NCBI RefSeq assembly: GCF_000023225.1
Contig: NC_013173.1
Span: 3,536,501 to 3,600,500, forward strand
From: Desulfomicrobium baculatum DSM 4028
Lineage (GTDB): Bacteria > Desulfobacterota > Desulfovibrionia > Desulfovibrionales > Desulfomicrobiaceae
Reading direction: 5' to 3'
Length of the DNA: 64,000 bases
Position numbers and translations under genes: made by a program. Below are positions 49,739 through 58,390 of this stretch, in pieces (position 1 is the first letter of the stretch; each line of letters begins with the position of its first letter). Below the pieces are notes generated by a model. That model did not search any database, was not told the DNA's origin, and worked only from the letters and a program-made list of their open reading frames with translations.

Positions 49739-50341
49739 ATGAACCCTCGTTGGCAGACAATGCTCAAAGAATACGCCGAAGCCCTTATCGTGGCGCTGAT
49801 TCTGGCGTTTTTTATTCGTTCCTTTGTGGTCCAGGCATTCAAGATCCCATCCGGATCCATGCTCCAGACGTTGCAGATCGGCGACCATCTGCTGGTCACC
49901 AAGTTCGCCTACGGCGTGAAAATCCCGTTCACCAACACCATGATCATCGAACGTGAAGGCCCGGAGCAGGGCGACATCATCGTTTTCGAATTCCCCGAAG
50001 ATCCGTCCAAAGACTTCATCAAGCGCGTTATCGGCGTTCCCGGAGACGTCATCGAGATCCGGGACAAGAAGGTTTTCCGCAACGGCGTGGAGCTGCAGGA
50101 ATCCTACATTCAGCATGTGGACTCCTCCACGTCCGTGCCGCGGCGCGACAATTTCGGGCCGGTGATGGTGCCCGAGAACAAGTACTTCGTCATGGGCGAT
50201 AACCGCGATGAATCCTACGATTCGCGTTTCTGGGGTTTCGTGGAACGCAACACCATCGAAGGCAAGGCCCTCATCCTGTACTGGTCCTGGGCCAGCCTGA
50301 CCGACATCCGTTGGGAACGCATCGGGCAGCTGGTGGAGTAG
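49739..50341 (+). CDS. lepB: Signal peptidase I
   Basis: A 200-residue type I leader peptidase with one N-terminal membrane helix (EAYALIVALILAFFIRSFVVQAF region), the catalytic Ser in FKIPSGSMLQTL (about Ser 41), the catalytic Lys in FIKRVIGVPGD, and the GDNRDESYDSRFWGFV box. It cleaves Sec signal peptides on the outer face of the inner membrane. Located 56 nt after lepA, an old and common gene order. 2 nt before the comM-like gene. Confidence 0.96.
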   Translation: MNPRWQTMLKEYAEALIVALILAFFIRSFVVQAFKIPSGSMLQTLQIGDHLLVTKFAYGVKIPFTNTMIIEREGPEQGDIIVFEFPEDPSKDFIKRVIGVPGDVIEIRDKKVFRNGVELQESYIQHVDSSTSVPRRDNFGPVMVPENKYFVMGDNRDESYDSRFWGFVERNTIEGKALILYWSWASLTDIRWERIGQLVE

Positions 50342-50343
50342 GC

Positions 50344-51879
50344 ATGATCGCCAAAGTCTCCACCGCCGCTTTGCTGGGAATCGACGGATTCTCCATCGAG
50401 CTTGAGGTGGACCTGGCGCGTTCGGGCATGCCGGCCTTCATCATGGTCGGCCTGGCTGAAGGCGCGGTGCGCGAGGCCAAGGAGCGCGTTTTCTCGGCGC
50501 TCAAGAATTCGGGCTTCAAGCTGCCGCCCAGCCGCATCACCGTGAACATCGCCCCGGCCGACGTCCGCAAGGAGGGCTCGGGCTATGATCTCCCCTTGGC
50601 CCTGGGCCTTCTGGCCGGGGCCGAAATCATCCCGCAAGAAAAGCTCTCCGGTCTGTATCTGGCCGGGGAGCTTTCGCTTTCCGGAGAGCTCAAGCCCGTG
50701 CCGGGCGTTCTGCCCCTGGCCCTGCGGGCTCGCGAGGCCGGTGCCCGGGGCATGATCGTGCCCGAGGCCAACGGCAGGGAAGCCGCCGTGGTGCAGGGCT
50801 TGCCGGTTTTTGGCTGCAAGAGTCTGGCCCAGGTCGTGCGCTTCGTGCTTGGAGAGGAATGCCTCGACCCGCTGGTTTGCGATGTGGAGGGGCTATGGGC
50901 CGAGCGCGAGCACTTCTGGCGCGACTTCTCCGAGGTCAAGGGCCAGGAGCGGGCCAAGCGGGCCATCGAAATCGCCTGCGCCGGCTCGCACAATATGCTC
51001 TTCATCGGCCCTCCGGGCAGCGGCAAGACCATGCTCTCAAGCCGCATCCCCACGGTATTGCCCCCCTTGAGCTTCGACGAAGCCCTAGAGGTGACCAAGG
51101 TCTATTCCGTGGCCGGGAAGCTGCCCCCGGACCAGCCGCTGATGGTTTCCAGGCCATTCAGGTCGCCCCACCACACCATTTCCGACGCCGGTCTCATCGG
51201 TGGCGGCCAGTACCCTCGGCCGGGAGAGCTCTCCCTGGCCCATCGGGGCGTGCTCTTTCTGGATGAACTGCCAGAATTCAAGAAGCACGTCCTTGAAGTC
51301 CTGCGCCAGCCCCTGGAAGAGGGCCGCGTGACCATCTCACGGGCCGCCGTGTCTCTTGAATACCCCGGCGACGTCATGCTTGTGGCGGCCATGAATCCCT
51401 GCCCGTGCGGCTATCTGGGCGACGAGAAGCATCACTGCTCCTGCACGCCCATCCAGGTCCAGCGCTACCGTTCTCGCCTTTCGGGGCCGCTCCTGGATCG
51501 CATCGACCTGCATGTGGAGGTTCCGGCCGTGCCGTACCGCGATTTAAAGCAGGAACAGGGCAGTATCAGCTCCGCCGTCATGCAGGAACGCATCAACGCC
51601 GCCCGCACGGTGCAGCGGGAGCGCTACGCAGGGCTGCATTTTTCCTCCAACTCCGAACTCTCCGGCAAGTGGCTAGAGCGTTTCTGTCCTCTGACCGCCA
51701 AAGAGCACGACTTCCTGGAGGGCGCGGTGCAGCGTCTGGGCATGTCGGCGCGTGCCTTTGTGCGCGTGCTGCGCATCTCCCGCACCATCGCCGATCTGGC
51801 CGGAGACGACACGCTCACGGTCACCCATCTGGCCGAGGCCATCAATTATCGGGGTCTGGACCGCCAGAGCCGGGAATAA
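50344..51879 (+). CDS. comM: YifB/ComM-family Mg-chelatase-like AAA+ ATPase
   Basis: A 511-residue ATPase. N-terminal Lon-like ChlI fold with FIMVGLAEGAVREAKERVFSALKNSGF and PADVRKEGSGYDLPLALGLL; AAA+ core with Walker A FIGPPGSGKTML, Walker B GVLFLDELPEF, and AMNPCPCGYLGD plus HHCSCTP (zinc-like cysteines). C-terminal ISRTIADLAGDDTLTVTHLAEAINYR. ComM acts as a hexameric helicase promoting branch migration in natural transformation. ATG at 50344 follows lepB by 2 nt. A role in DNA uptake with the type IV pilus genes is possible. Confidence 0.93.
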   Translation: MIAKVSTAALLGIDGFSIELEVDLARSGMPAFIMVGLAEGAVREAKERVFSALKNSGFKLPPSRITVNIAPADVRKEGSGYDLPLALGLLAGAEIIPQEKLSGLYLAGELSLSGELKPVPGVLPLALRAREAGARGMIVPEANGREAAVVQGLPVFGCKSLAQVVRFVLGEECLDPLVCDVEGLWAEREHFWRDFSEVKGQERAKRAIEIACAGSHNMLFIGPPGSGKTMLSSRIPTVLPPLSFDEALEVTKVYSVAGKLPPDQPLMVSRPFRSPHHTISDAGLIGGGQYPRPGELSLAHRGVLFLDELPEFKKHVLEVLRQPLEEGRVTISRAAVSLEYPGDVMLVAAMNPCPCGYLGDEKHHCSCTPIQVQRYRSRLSGPLLDRIDLHVEVPAVPYRDLKQEQGSISSAVMQERINAARTVQRERYAGLHFSSNSELSGKWLERFCPLTAKEHDFLEGAVQRLGMSARAFVRVLRISRTIADLAGDDTLTVTHLAEAINYRGLDRQSRE

Positions 51880-51958
51880 GGCGTTGTCCGGGTGGGTTGT
51901 CAGCGTGCGGGCCATTGGTGTAGGCTTCGCGCATGAATCTTTACTGGAGGAGTCGAAC

Positions 51959-53296
51959 ATGAGCTCTATTTTTGACGATCGTGCCTACCGGGGCACTCTG
52001 ACCCGCCGGGACTTCATCAAGCTTTCCGCCCTGGCCGCCGTGTCCACGGCCGTGGCCGGGTGCGCTGCCAATCCCGTGACCGGGCATAGCCAGCTCATGC
52101 TCATGGGCGAGGGTGAGGAAATCCAGGCCGACAGGGCCAGTTCGCCGCACCAGTTTTCCGCCGACTACGGCCTAAGCCAGGACACGGCCCTGAATGCCTA
52201 TGTCAGCGGCGTGGGCGCTCGTTTGGCCCGGGTCACGCACCGCGCGCACATGCCGTACAAATTCAATGTGGTGAACGCGACATATGTGAACGCCTACGCC
52301 TTTCCAGGGGGAAGCATCGCCGTCACGCGCGGCATTCTGGCCGAACTGGACAACGAAGCCGAACTGGCCGGACTGATCGGCCATGAACTCGGGCATATCA
52401 ATGCCCGGCACACGGCGGCGCGCATGTCCAAGAGCAAGATTCTGGGCGCGCTGGTCGGAGGTGCTTCGCTTATCGCCGGTACGGCCAGCCAGAGCCTGGG
52501 CAATCTGGCGGGGACCGTGGGCGGACTGGGGGCCAGCCTGTTTCTGGCCAAATACAGCCGCGAGGACGAGCGGCAGGCGGACGAACTGGGCATGGAATAC
52601 ATGGTCGGCGCCGGCTACACGCCTCAGGGCATGGTCGGACTCATGGATGTGCTGCGTTCCATGAGCAAGCGTCAGCCCAGCGCCATCGAGGCCATGTTCT
52701 CCTCGCACCCCATGAGCACCGAACGTTACGAAATGGCCGTGGCCCGATCGCGTACCCGTTTCGGCGGTAGCGGGAATCTGCCGGACTACCGGGAGCGCTA
52801 CATGGACTCCACGGCGAGGCTGCGCAAGCTTGGTCCCATGTTCAAGCTGTTTCAGGAAGGGGACAAGGCCATGGCCGCCAGGGAATACGCCGTTGCCCAG
52901 AGCCGCTACGCCGAGGGCCTGAAGCTGTCTCCCAATGATTATGCCGGGCTGGTCATGATGTCCAAGTGCATGATCGCCCAGAAGAACGGCAAGGGAGCCG
53001 CAGACTATGCGGCCAGGGCCAAGCGGGTCTATCCCACCGAGGCCCAGGCCCAGCACATGCACGGCGTGGCCTCCATCCTCAACAAGGATTATGCTGCGGC
53101 GCTGGCCGATTTTTCGGCTTACGAGCGGATCCTGCCCGGCAATCCCTCGACGGTTTTCATGAAGGGCTTTTCCTACGAGGGCATGAAGAACAAGCAGAAT
53201 GCGGCTCAGGAATACCATCGCTACCTGAAAGTCGTGACCCAGGGCGAAATGGCCCAGCACGCCTATTCCAGGCTAAAAACCTGGGGATACCTCTAA
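51959..53296 (+). CDS. Tat-exported M48 metallopeptidase lipoprotein with TPR-like tail (BepA-like)
   Basis: A 445-residue protein. The N-terminus is a Tat signal (LTRRDFIKLSALAAVSTAVAGC) ending in a VAGC lipobox, so it is probably a periplasmic lipoprotein. The M48 peptidase has GLIGHELGHINARH (HExxH zinc motif) and REDERQADELGMEYM (third ligand Glu). The last 150 residues form TPR-like helices (FQEGDKAMAAREYAVAQSRYAEGLKLSP; DYAAALADFSAYERILPGN). It resembles BepA/LoiP, which controls outer-membrane protein assembly. ATG at 51959 with GGAGGAG; frames further upstream run into comM. A terminator follows. Confidence 0.9.
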   Translation: MSSIFDDRAYRGTLTRRDFIKLSALAAVSTAVAGCAANPVTGHSQLMLMGEGEEIQADRASSPHQFSADYGLSQDTALNAYVSGVGARLARVTHRAHMPYKFNVVNATYVNAYAFPGGSIAVTRGILAELDNEAELAGLIGHELGHINARHTAARMSKSKILGALVGGASLIAGTASQSLGNLAGTVGGLGASLFLAKYSREDERQADELGMEYMVGAGYTPQGMVGLMDVLRSMSKRQPSAIEAMFSSHPMSTERYEMAVARSRTRFGGSGNLPDYRERYMDSTARLRKLGPMFKLFQEGDKAMAAREYAVAQSRYAEGLKLSPNDYAGLVMMSKCMIAQKNGKGAADYAARAKRVYPTEAQAQHMHGVASILNKDYAAALADFSAYERILPGNPSTVFMKGFSYEGMKNKQNAAQEYHRYLKVVTQGEMAQHAYSRLKTWGYL

Positions 53297-53314
53297 CCCT
53301 AGCGGCTCACAACC

Positions 53315-53350
53315 AAAAGAGGCCATTCGGGAACGGGTGGCCTCTTTGTT
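53315..53350 (+). terminator. Terminator after the M48 gene
   Basis: AAAAGAGGCCA (53315-53325) and TGGCCTCTTT (53338-53347) form a stem with T-rich flank. It ends 11 nt before the next ATG, so it also forms part of that gene's leader. Confidence 0.75.
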
Positions 53351-53360
53351 TGAGGGAGAT

Positions 53361-55715
53361 ATGCAGATAAAGATATTCATTTTGACGGTTATGTTCGCGT
53401 GCCTCTCCAGTCTGGGCGGCTTCGCCGTGGCCGAAGAGGCCCAGCCCGTTCCTGAGAACGTGACGGTTCTCTCCTCTTTTTTTCAGACCAAGGTCAAGGA
53501 AGTTGCCGATCTGCAAAGAGATATGGATCTTTTGCAGGCCGCGCTTGAAACGCAGGAGGAGGGCTTCAAGGCCGCCCTGGATTCTGCCCGGAGTCGCCTG
53601 CAGACTCTTGAGATCATGGCTCGGATGGTCAAGACGAACCCGTACGACATGCGCGTGGCCCTGGCCGAGGCCACGTACCTGCAGTTGACCTTGACCAAGG
53701 ATTCCCAGCCCCTTGAGGCCCTGGCCAAGGAGATAGGGTCGAAGGCGGTCACCATCGACGCCCTGCAGGAGGACTTGGAGCGCAAATGGGCCTCAGGCCT
53801 GGATAAATCCGTGCGTGACGACGTCCAGGGCATGCGCAAGAGCGTCGCTGCCGTGGACAGGCAAGCGCAGGATTTAAGGACCCGGGTGGACAAACTGCAA
53901 GCCCAGATGGTCGAAATCCAGACCCGCACCGCCGAATGGGTGGCCACCTTTCAGACCCAGTTGCCCATGATCTGGAGAGCGGAGTTTTTGGACGCCAAGG
54001 ACTTCCGGCTGCTGCCCGCAACCGGCGCGGACGTCCGCAAGGATCTCGTGGACTGGTTTTCGAACCTGAGGGTTCTGTTTGTCAGCCAGTATTCTTCCGT
54101 GGCCCAGGAGCGGGAAGACTGGGTCGGCATGTTCGTGCTTTTCTGGCTGCCCTTTATCTTTATTGGCTTTGCCGCCTATCGATTTCTGGAGGACGTGTTT
54201 GAAAACGCCCGCGCGGGCGGACGAATGACCTCGGCCTTCGGCATCCTTTGTCTGTCCCTGGCGCTGTCCCTGCTGGCCGCTTTTCTCGCCGGGCAGGTCA
54301 AGCAGACCTCCCTGCTTCTGGTCGCCACGCACGTGCTCATGCTGCTCGGGGTACAGGCCCTGGCCTGGGTTTTCCGCAACGTGCGCGGGCGGTTGCAAAA
54401 AGACAGTTTGCAGCCGTTGCTGCCGCTGGTCTTTTTGTCCCTTAGCGTGGCGGTGCTGGATATCCTGCGCCTGCCCCAATGGATGGAGCATCTCGCCTGG
54501 GTGTGCCTGGTGGTGCTCAGCAGTCTTTTTTTCGGGATGATCCAGCCCGAACTGCGCTATGAACGCCTCATCCGGCGGGTGCATCCCTATGCGATGGCGA
54601 TCCTGGTGGCCGTGGCCGTGCTCGGCTGGGGCAATCTGGCCGTGCTGGCCAGCACCCTGTGGGGCGTGCTGGCCTTGGCGGTGCAACTGGGGATCGGCGC
54701 ATCGAGCGTGGTGCGGGTGGTGTTCGAAAAACTCGACAAGACCGGCTTCAAGGCGCTGGTGGCGGATCTGGCCGTGACCTTCCTGACGCTTTTTGTCTGG
54801 CTGTTCGTGGTGCTCGGGGTCATGGCCTGGATCTCGATCAACCTTGGCACCAACGTTGTTTATGAAAAGCTGTCGACACTGGAATTGAACTGGGGTGACT
54901 TCTCCTTCAATTTCCTGCGTCTTGGCTTTGTCCTTCTGCTGTTTCAGGTTGTCCGTTCCCTGGCCCTGGCCTGGAAAACGGTCCTTGATAGCGAGAATTT
55001 GCGCTGGAAAAATATCGATCACGGCGCGGCGGCTTCGCTCCAGCGCATAGGAATCTATTGCCTGTGGCTGCTCTATGGCCTGTTGACCGTGAACCTGCTC
55101 GGCATCAGCCTGACCAATTTCGCGGTCATCGCCGGTGGTCTTTCCGTGGGCATCGGCTTTGGCATGCAGGCCATCTTCAGCAACTTCATCAGCGGACTCA
55201 TCCTGCTCTTTGACCGGGCCATTCAGGCCGGGGACGTGATCGAGGTCAACGGAGTCTGGGCCAAGGTCATGAGCGTGAACATCCGCAACACCGAGGTCCA
55301 GACCTTCGAAAACGCCAAGATATTTTTGCCCAACTCGACCCTTATCGCGAACCAAGTCACCAACTGGACGCACCGCAACGATGTGCGCATCCGGCGGGAC
55401 GTCCTTGTGGGCGTGGCCTACGGATCTGATGTGCAGCTGGTCAAGAAGATCCTGCTGGAGGCGGCCTCCGATCACCCTGCCGTCATGTCGAGCCCCGAGC
55501 CCTGGGTCATTTTCAACGATTTCGGGGCCAGCTCCCTTGATTTCATCCTGCGCTTCTGGGTGCGGCACGTTGATCTTGGTCTCTCCTCGTGTTCGGAGAT
55601 TCGCGAGGTCATCGAAGCCAAATTCCGCGAGCACGGCGTGGAGATTCCTTTTCCGCAGATGGATGTGCATATGCGTCCCGGTGACGGGGTGCTGCAGGTC
55701 AACTCCAAAGAATAA
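53361..55715 (+). CDS. Large MscS-family mechanosensitive channel (YbdG/MscK-like)
   Basis: A 784-residue inner-membrane channel. Signal peptide (IKIFILTVMFACLSSLGGFAVA) and a long periplasmic coiled-coil region (about 30-250: KVKEVADLQRDMDLLQAALETQEEG..., LRTRVDKLQAQMVEIQTR), then about ten hydrophobic helices. The MscS core follows at about 595-700: LTNFAVIAGGLSVGIGFGMQAIFSNFISGLILLFDRAIQAGDVIEVNGVWAKV with the pore-lining glycine/alanine helix, then the beta domain (NTEVQTFENAKIFLPNSTLI) and the alpha-beta C-terminus. It opens under turgor stress. GAGGGAG before ATG. Similar to the large MscK/YjeP group, although it lacks a potassium-sensing domain. Confidence 0.92.
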   Translation: MQIKIFILTVMFACLSSLGGFAVAEEAQPVPENVTVLSSFFQTKVKEVADLQRDMDLLQAALETQEEGFKAALDSARSRLQTLEIMARMVKTNPYDMRVALAEATYLQLTLTKDSQPLEALAKEIGSKAVTIDALQEDLERKWASGLDKSVRDDVQGMRKSVAAVDRQAQDLRTRVDKLQAQMVEIQTRTAEWVATFQTQLPMIWRAEFLDAKDFRLLPATGADVRKDLVDWFSNLRVLFVSQYSSVAQEREDWVGMFVLFWLPFIFIGFAAYRFLEDVFENARAGGRMTSAFGILCLSLALSLLAAFLAGQVKQTSLLLVATHVLMLLGVQALAWVFRNVRGRLQKDSLQPLLPLVFLSLSVAVLDILRLPQWMEHLAWVCLVVLSSLFFGMIQPELRYERLIRRVHPYAMAILVAVAVLGWGNLAVLASTLWGVLALAVQLGIGASSVVRVVFEKLDKTGFKALVADLAVTFLTLFVWLFVVLGVMAWISINLGTNVVYEKLSTLELNWGDFSFNFLRLGFVLLLFQVVRSLALAWKTVLDSENLRWKNIDHGAAASLQRIGIYCLWLLYGLLTVNLLGISLTNFAVIAGGLSVGIGFGMQAIFSNFISGLILLFDRAIQAGDVIEVNGVWAKVMSVNIRNTEVQTFENAKIFLPNSTLIANQVTNWTHRNDVRIRRDVLVGVAYGSDVQLVKKILLEAASDHPAVMSSPEPWVIFNDFGASSLDFILRFWVRHVDLGLSSCSEIREVIEAKFREHGVEIPFPQMDVHMRPGDGVLQVNSKE

Positions 55716-55733
55716 GTCCGCTGACTTTGACAA

Positions 55734-55771
55734 AAAGGGCCGTCCTTCCGGTGAAGGGCGGCTCTTTTTTT
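55734..55771 (+). terminator. Terminator after the MscS channel gene
   Basis: AAAAAGGGCCGTCCTT / AAGGGCGGCTCTTTTTTT: stem with one G-T pair around a 6-nt loop, ending in seven T. 18 nt after the stop. Confidence 0.8.
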
Positions 55772-56308
55772 GTGGCGCGGCAGGTGCGCGGCATGATGTT
55801 CGTATGTGCCCGCAAGCTGGAAACGCACAACCAGGAACATGCCGGAGCATTTAAATACAGGTTTTGAACACGTTAGGAACACGATTGGCAACCGGGCATG
55901 GCCGGGCAATATGAGTTTGTATATTTGTAGATAACAGTAGTAATATGTTGAAATAAAATATTTAGTTAGGAATATTGCCTTGGGTTTATTGCTCCGAAGC
56001 AGATGAGAATGTTCAAATAGCAACGCAAAAAGCAGAACATTCGCGCGCCGTGAAGTTTTGAACACGAAGCGAACAGTTCCGGGGCGTTGAGATGCCTGCG
56101 CCGTTGACCATGATTTTTATAGTGTCCGCAATGTTGCTAAATTAGCTAACTATTTGAAATAGAAGTGTTTAATATCGACATGTCGGGATTGCAGATGGAG
56201 GGAGGCCAGGGCGGATTGTATACGGAGTTACCGCGCGACAACGCGTGTCTGTCTGTGCGTAACTTTTCTTATACTCTGAAATAATTGTTTATTTTTTGAA
56301 CATTAGCG
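55772..56308. other. AT-rich non-coding island with repeated TTTTGAACA motif
   Basis: 537 nt with no credible ORF and far higher AT content than the genome around it, especially 55900-56050 and 56110-56310. GTTTTGAACACG occurs twice exactly (55861-55872, 56055-56066), TTTTGAACA again at 56294-56302, and TGTTCAAA on the other strand at 56010-56017. It could hold a small RNA, a regulatory region, or the remnant of an acquired element. Confidence 0.55.
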
Positions 56309-56767
56309 TCATTCGCGCCATGTGAATGTGAATTGGCAGCACGGATGGTCTTGCATGATGGTTTGAGAGCGCCGCATGGACAGGCAGGGACTGTAGCCGT
56401 TGGCGAACGGTTCATCGCGAGCGCAGGAGAGGATGAAACCAAGCTCGGGGTTCAGGCCCATGCCGGCATAGGCGCGTGCGTAGGCGCAGTCCGTGACAGT
56501 GAAGGTGAGAGTGGAAGCAGCCAGGCGGACGTCTCTTATGGTCAGGGCGTCATCTTCCTTCCAGCGTTCAAGGATCGTCGCGAAATGTTCCAGGGTCGGC
56601 CCATGCGGGGCCTGGCGGGCAAATGCTTGGCCCGCGGTCATGGCGTCGGCCTGGATGGCTGCGGTGAGAATTTTCTTGGCCGACTCCGGGCTCATGTTTT
56701 CCAGCAAGGAATTCCAGATTCGGGCGACAAGTCCGGCTTGGGCTGTGCGCGCGGCGATCATGCTCAT
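56309..56767 (-). CDS. ATC-hydrolase-like protein (L-2-amino-thiazoline-4-carboxylate hydrolase family)
   Basis: A 152-residue cytoplasmic protein. The C-terminal half carries the family-like end: VTDCAYARAYAGMGLNPELGFILSCARDEPFANGYSPCLSMRRSQTIMQDHPCCQFTFTW, with conserved Cys, Arg and the DHPCCxFxF box. The N-terminal half is helical (LENMSPESAKKILTAAIQAD). In characterised relatives the enzyme opens a thiazoline ring during cysteine formation; most family members have no shown substrate. AGAGG precedes the ATG at 56767. Divergent from the CULT-domain gene with only about 50 nt between starts, so the pair may share control. Confidence 0.72.
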   Translation of the reverse strand: MSMIAARTAQAGLVARIWNSLLENMSPESAKKILTAAIQADAMTAGQAFARQAPHGPTLEHFATILERWKEDDALTIRDVRLAASTLTFTVTDCAYARAYAGMGLNPELGFILSCARDEPFANGYSPCLSMRRSQTIMQDHPCCQFTFTWRE

Positions 56768-56820
56768 GGGGCCTCTTTGCTTTCGGTGGATACTGGGATA
56801 CTGGGCGGAGAATGTTCACA

Positions 56821-57225
56821 ATGGATGTTTCCGCATGTTTTCGGGAAAGCGATTTCCCCGCCCAAGGCCCGGTTTTGGAGGACATGGACAGCTCCGAACT
56901 GGACGAATCCGGCCGCAGTGCCCTGCTTTGCCGGACCTGTGGCCAACCCGTGACCCACCTCCGGGACCGGATCGCAGTGGGTGGAAAGCATGTGCATGCC
57001 CTGTTCAACCCCTCGGGCATCCTTTTCGAGGTCGGCTGCTTTGGCCAGGCTCCGGGATGCCGCTTCGAGGGGGAATTCACCCATGCCTTCACCTGGTTTG
57101 CGGGTTACGCGTGGCGTTTTGCCATGTGCCGCCGCTGCGCCGCCCATCTCGGATGGGAATACCGCGGCGCGGACGGGGGCTTTGCGGGGTTGATCATGGC
57201 CGAACTGCGGGAGTCGCAGTCATGA
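56821..57225 (+). CDS. Bacterial CULT (cereblon-type ligand-binding) domain protein
   Basis: A 134-residue protein. Its core is LLCRTCGQPVTHLRDRIAV, then HALFNPSGILFEVGCF, HAFTWFAGYAWRFAMCRRCAAHLGWEYRG, FAGLIMAEL. This matches the CULT fold of cereblon: two CxxC zinc half-sites (CRTC and CRRC) and an aromatic cage from the three Trp of FTW, YAW and LGW. Eukaryotic cereblon binds thalidomide and cyclic imides through this cage; bacterial homologues bind the same type of ligand but their role is unknown. ATG at 56821 chosen for spacing from GGAG; ATG at 56812 is an alternative. About 35 N-terminal residues are outside the domain. Confidence 0.82.
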   Translation: MDVSACFRESDFPAQGPVLEDMDSSELDESGRSALLCRTCGQPVTHLRDRIAVGGKHVHALFNPSGILFEVGCFGQAPGCRFEGEFTHAFTWFAGYAWRFAMCRRCAAHLGWEYRGADGGFAGLIMAELRESQS

Positions 57226-57273
57226 CTTGTCTTTATCTTTGGGCTGCAGACCGCAGCTCTTCGATGCCGGGCC

Positions 57274-57363
57274 TCAGCCCTGAATGCCGATTTTCGGAAA
57301 CACGACCTTGACCAGCACCACCCAGATGCCGACCAGAAGCAATATGTACAATAAGCTTTCCAT
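57274..57363 (-). CDS. 29-residue single-helix membrane peptide
   Basis: Open frame of 29 codons: MESLLYILLLVGIWVVLVK then VVFPKIGIQG. One transmembrane helix with a Lys near its end and a short polar tail. AGGGAGG lies 5 nt before the ATG, a near-perfect ribosome binding site, and the frame ends in a proper TGA. It lies alone on the minus strand between the CULT and tatD genes. I do not recognise it, but the site quality and the helix make it a credible small protein. Function unknown; small regulators of membrane complexes look like this. Confidence 0.7.
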   Translation of the reverse strand: MESLLYILLLVGIWVVLVKVVFPKIGIQG

Positions 57364-57426
57364 TCCAACCTCCCTGAAGTTGTGTCCTGACTTCTTTTCA
57401 TGCGCACGCCGGGGGGCGGAGTCAAC

Positions 57427-58275
57427 ATGCACGGGCGAAATCAAGGCATGAACGGCGCGGATTCTTTACTCGCGTCCGGTCTGCCTGACCTCGTGGACGC
57501 CCATTGCCACCTGCAGGACGGCTTTTTGCGTCACGCTCTGGAACCTGCCTTGCTTCGGGCCCGCGCCGCCGGGGTGCGCATGATGTGCTGCAACGGCACC
57601 CACGCAGGAGATTGGCGGTATGTGCTGGGGCTTGGGCGCAGCCACGCCGACATCTGCGTGTCCCTGGGTCTGCATCCCTGGTATGTGGGAGAGCGGGGGA
57701 CCGATTGGCTGGCCCGCCTTGAGGAGTTGGTGGCGGACAATCCCGTCGGGATAGGCGAGATCGGTTTGGACAACGCTTTGGACGCGCGCAACGACGTTGA
57801 GCAGGAAGAGGTTTTTTTGGCCCAGATGGAGCTGGCTGTGCGTTACAGGCGTCCCGTCACCATCCACTGCCGCAAGGCCTTCGGCCGTTTGGCGGATCTG
57901 ATCGGAGCCATGCGCGAGCGGCCGCCGTATATGATGCTGCATGCCTATGCCGGGTCCCATGAGATGGTCCCGGTTTTCGAGAAGCTGGGCTTTTACATTT
58001 CCATTTGCGCCTCCATCACCAGGACCGCGAACCGCAAGGCGCGTACGGCCTGCGTCCGGGTTTCGCCCGACAGGCTGCTGGTGGAGTCCGACAGCCCGGC
58101 CATCGCGCCCGTGGGCGTGGATTTCGAGCGCAACGAGCCTGCCTATCTGCCCATGGTGGTCGATGTGCTGGCAGAGTTGCGGGGGGAGAGACCGGAGGTG
58201 GTGGCGGCGCGGACGGCGGCCAATGCAAGGCTGTTTTTCCGGTGTTGCGCGGGCGGGGACGCGGCTGCGGAATGA
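57427..58275 (+). CDS. TatD-family metal-dependent hydrolase/DNase
   Basis: A 282-residue TIM-barrel hydrolase. LVDAHCHLQD (HxH metal motif), VSLGLHPWYVGE, VGIGEIGLDNA (metal Glu), RRPVTIHCRKAFG, MMLHAYAGSHEMV and LLVESDSP (metal Asp) in order. TatD proteins are 3'-5' exonucleases or generic amidohydrolases. ATG at 57427 follows GGAG; ATGs at 57400 and 57448 are alternatives. A palindromic repeat begins 4 nt after its stop codon. Confidence 0.92.
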   Translation: MHGRNQGMNGADSLLASGLPDLVDAHCHLQDGFLRHALEPALLRARAAGVRMMCCNGTHAGDWRYVLGLGRSHADICVSLGLHPWYVGERGTDWLARLEELVADNPVGIGEIGLDNALDARNDVEQEEVFLAQMELAVRYRRPVTIHCRKAFGRLADLIGAMRERPPYMMLHAYAGSHEMVPVFEKLGFYISICASITRTANRKARTACVRVSPDRLLVESDSPAIAPVGVDFERNEPAYLPMVVDVLAELRGERPEVVAARTAANARLFFRCCAGGDAAAE

Positions 58276-58278
58276 AAC

Positions 58279-58304
58279 GTAGGGGCAGGCCTGCGTGCCT
58301 GCCC
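58279..58304. repeat. 26-nt palindromic repeat, copy 1
   Basis: GTAGGGGCAGGCCTGCGTGC... with inner GGGCAGGC/GCCTGCCC pairing. Identical to the copy at 58624-58649. Confidence 0.75.
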
Positions 58305-58390
58305 TTGCCTTTGTGTGACGGTCTGCCTACGGACCGTGAAAACAGAACGGCCAGGCGAGCGCTGGGCATGCCCGTGTGTGGCCGCGCGGC

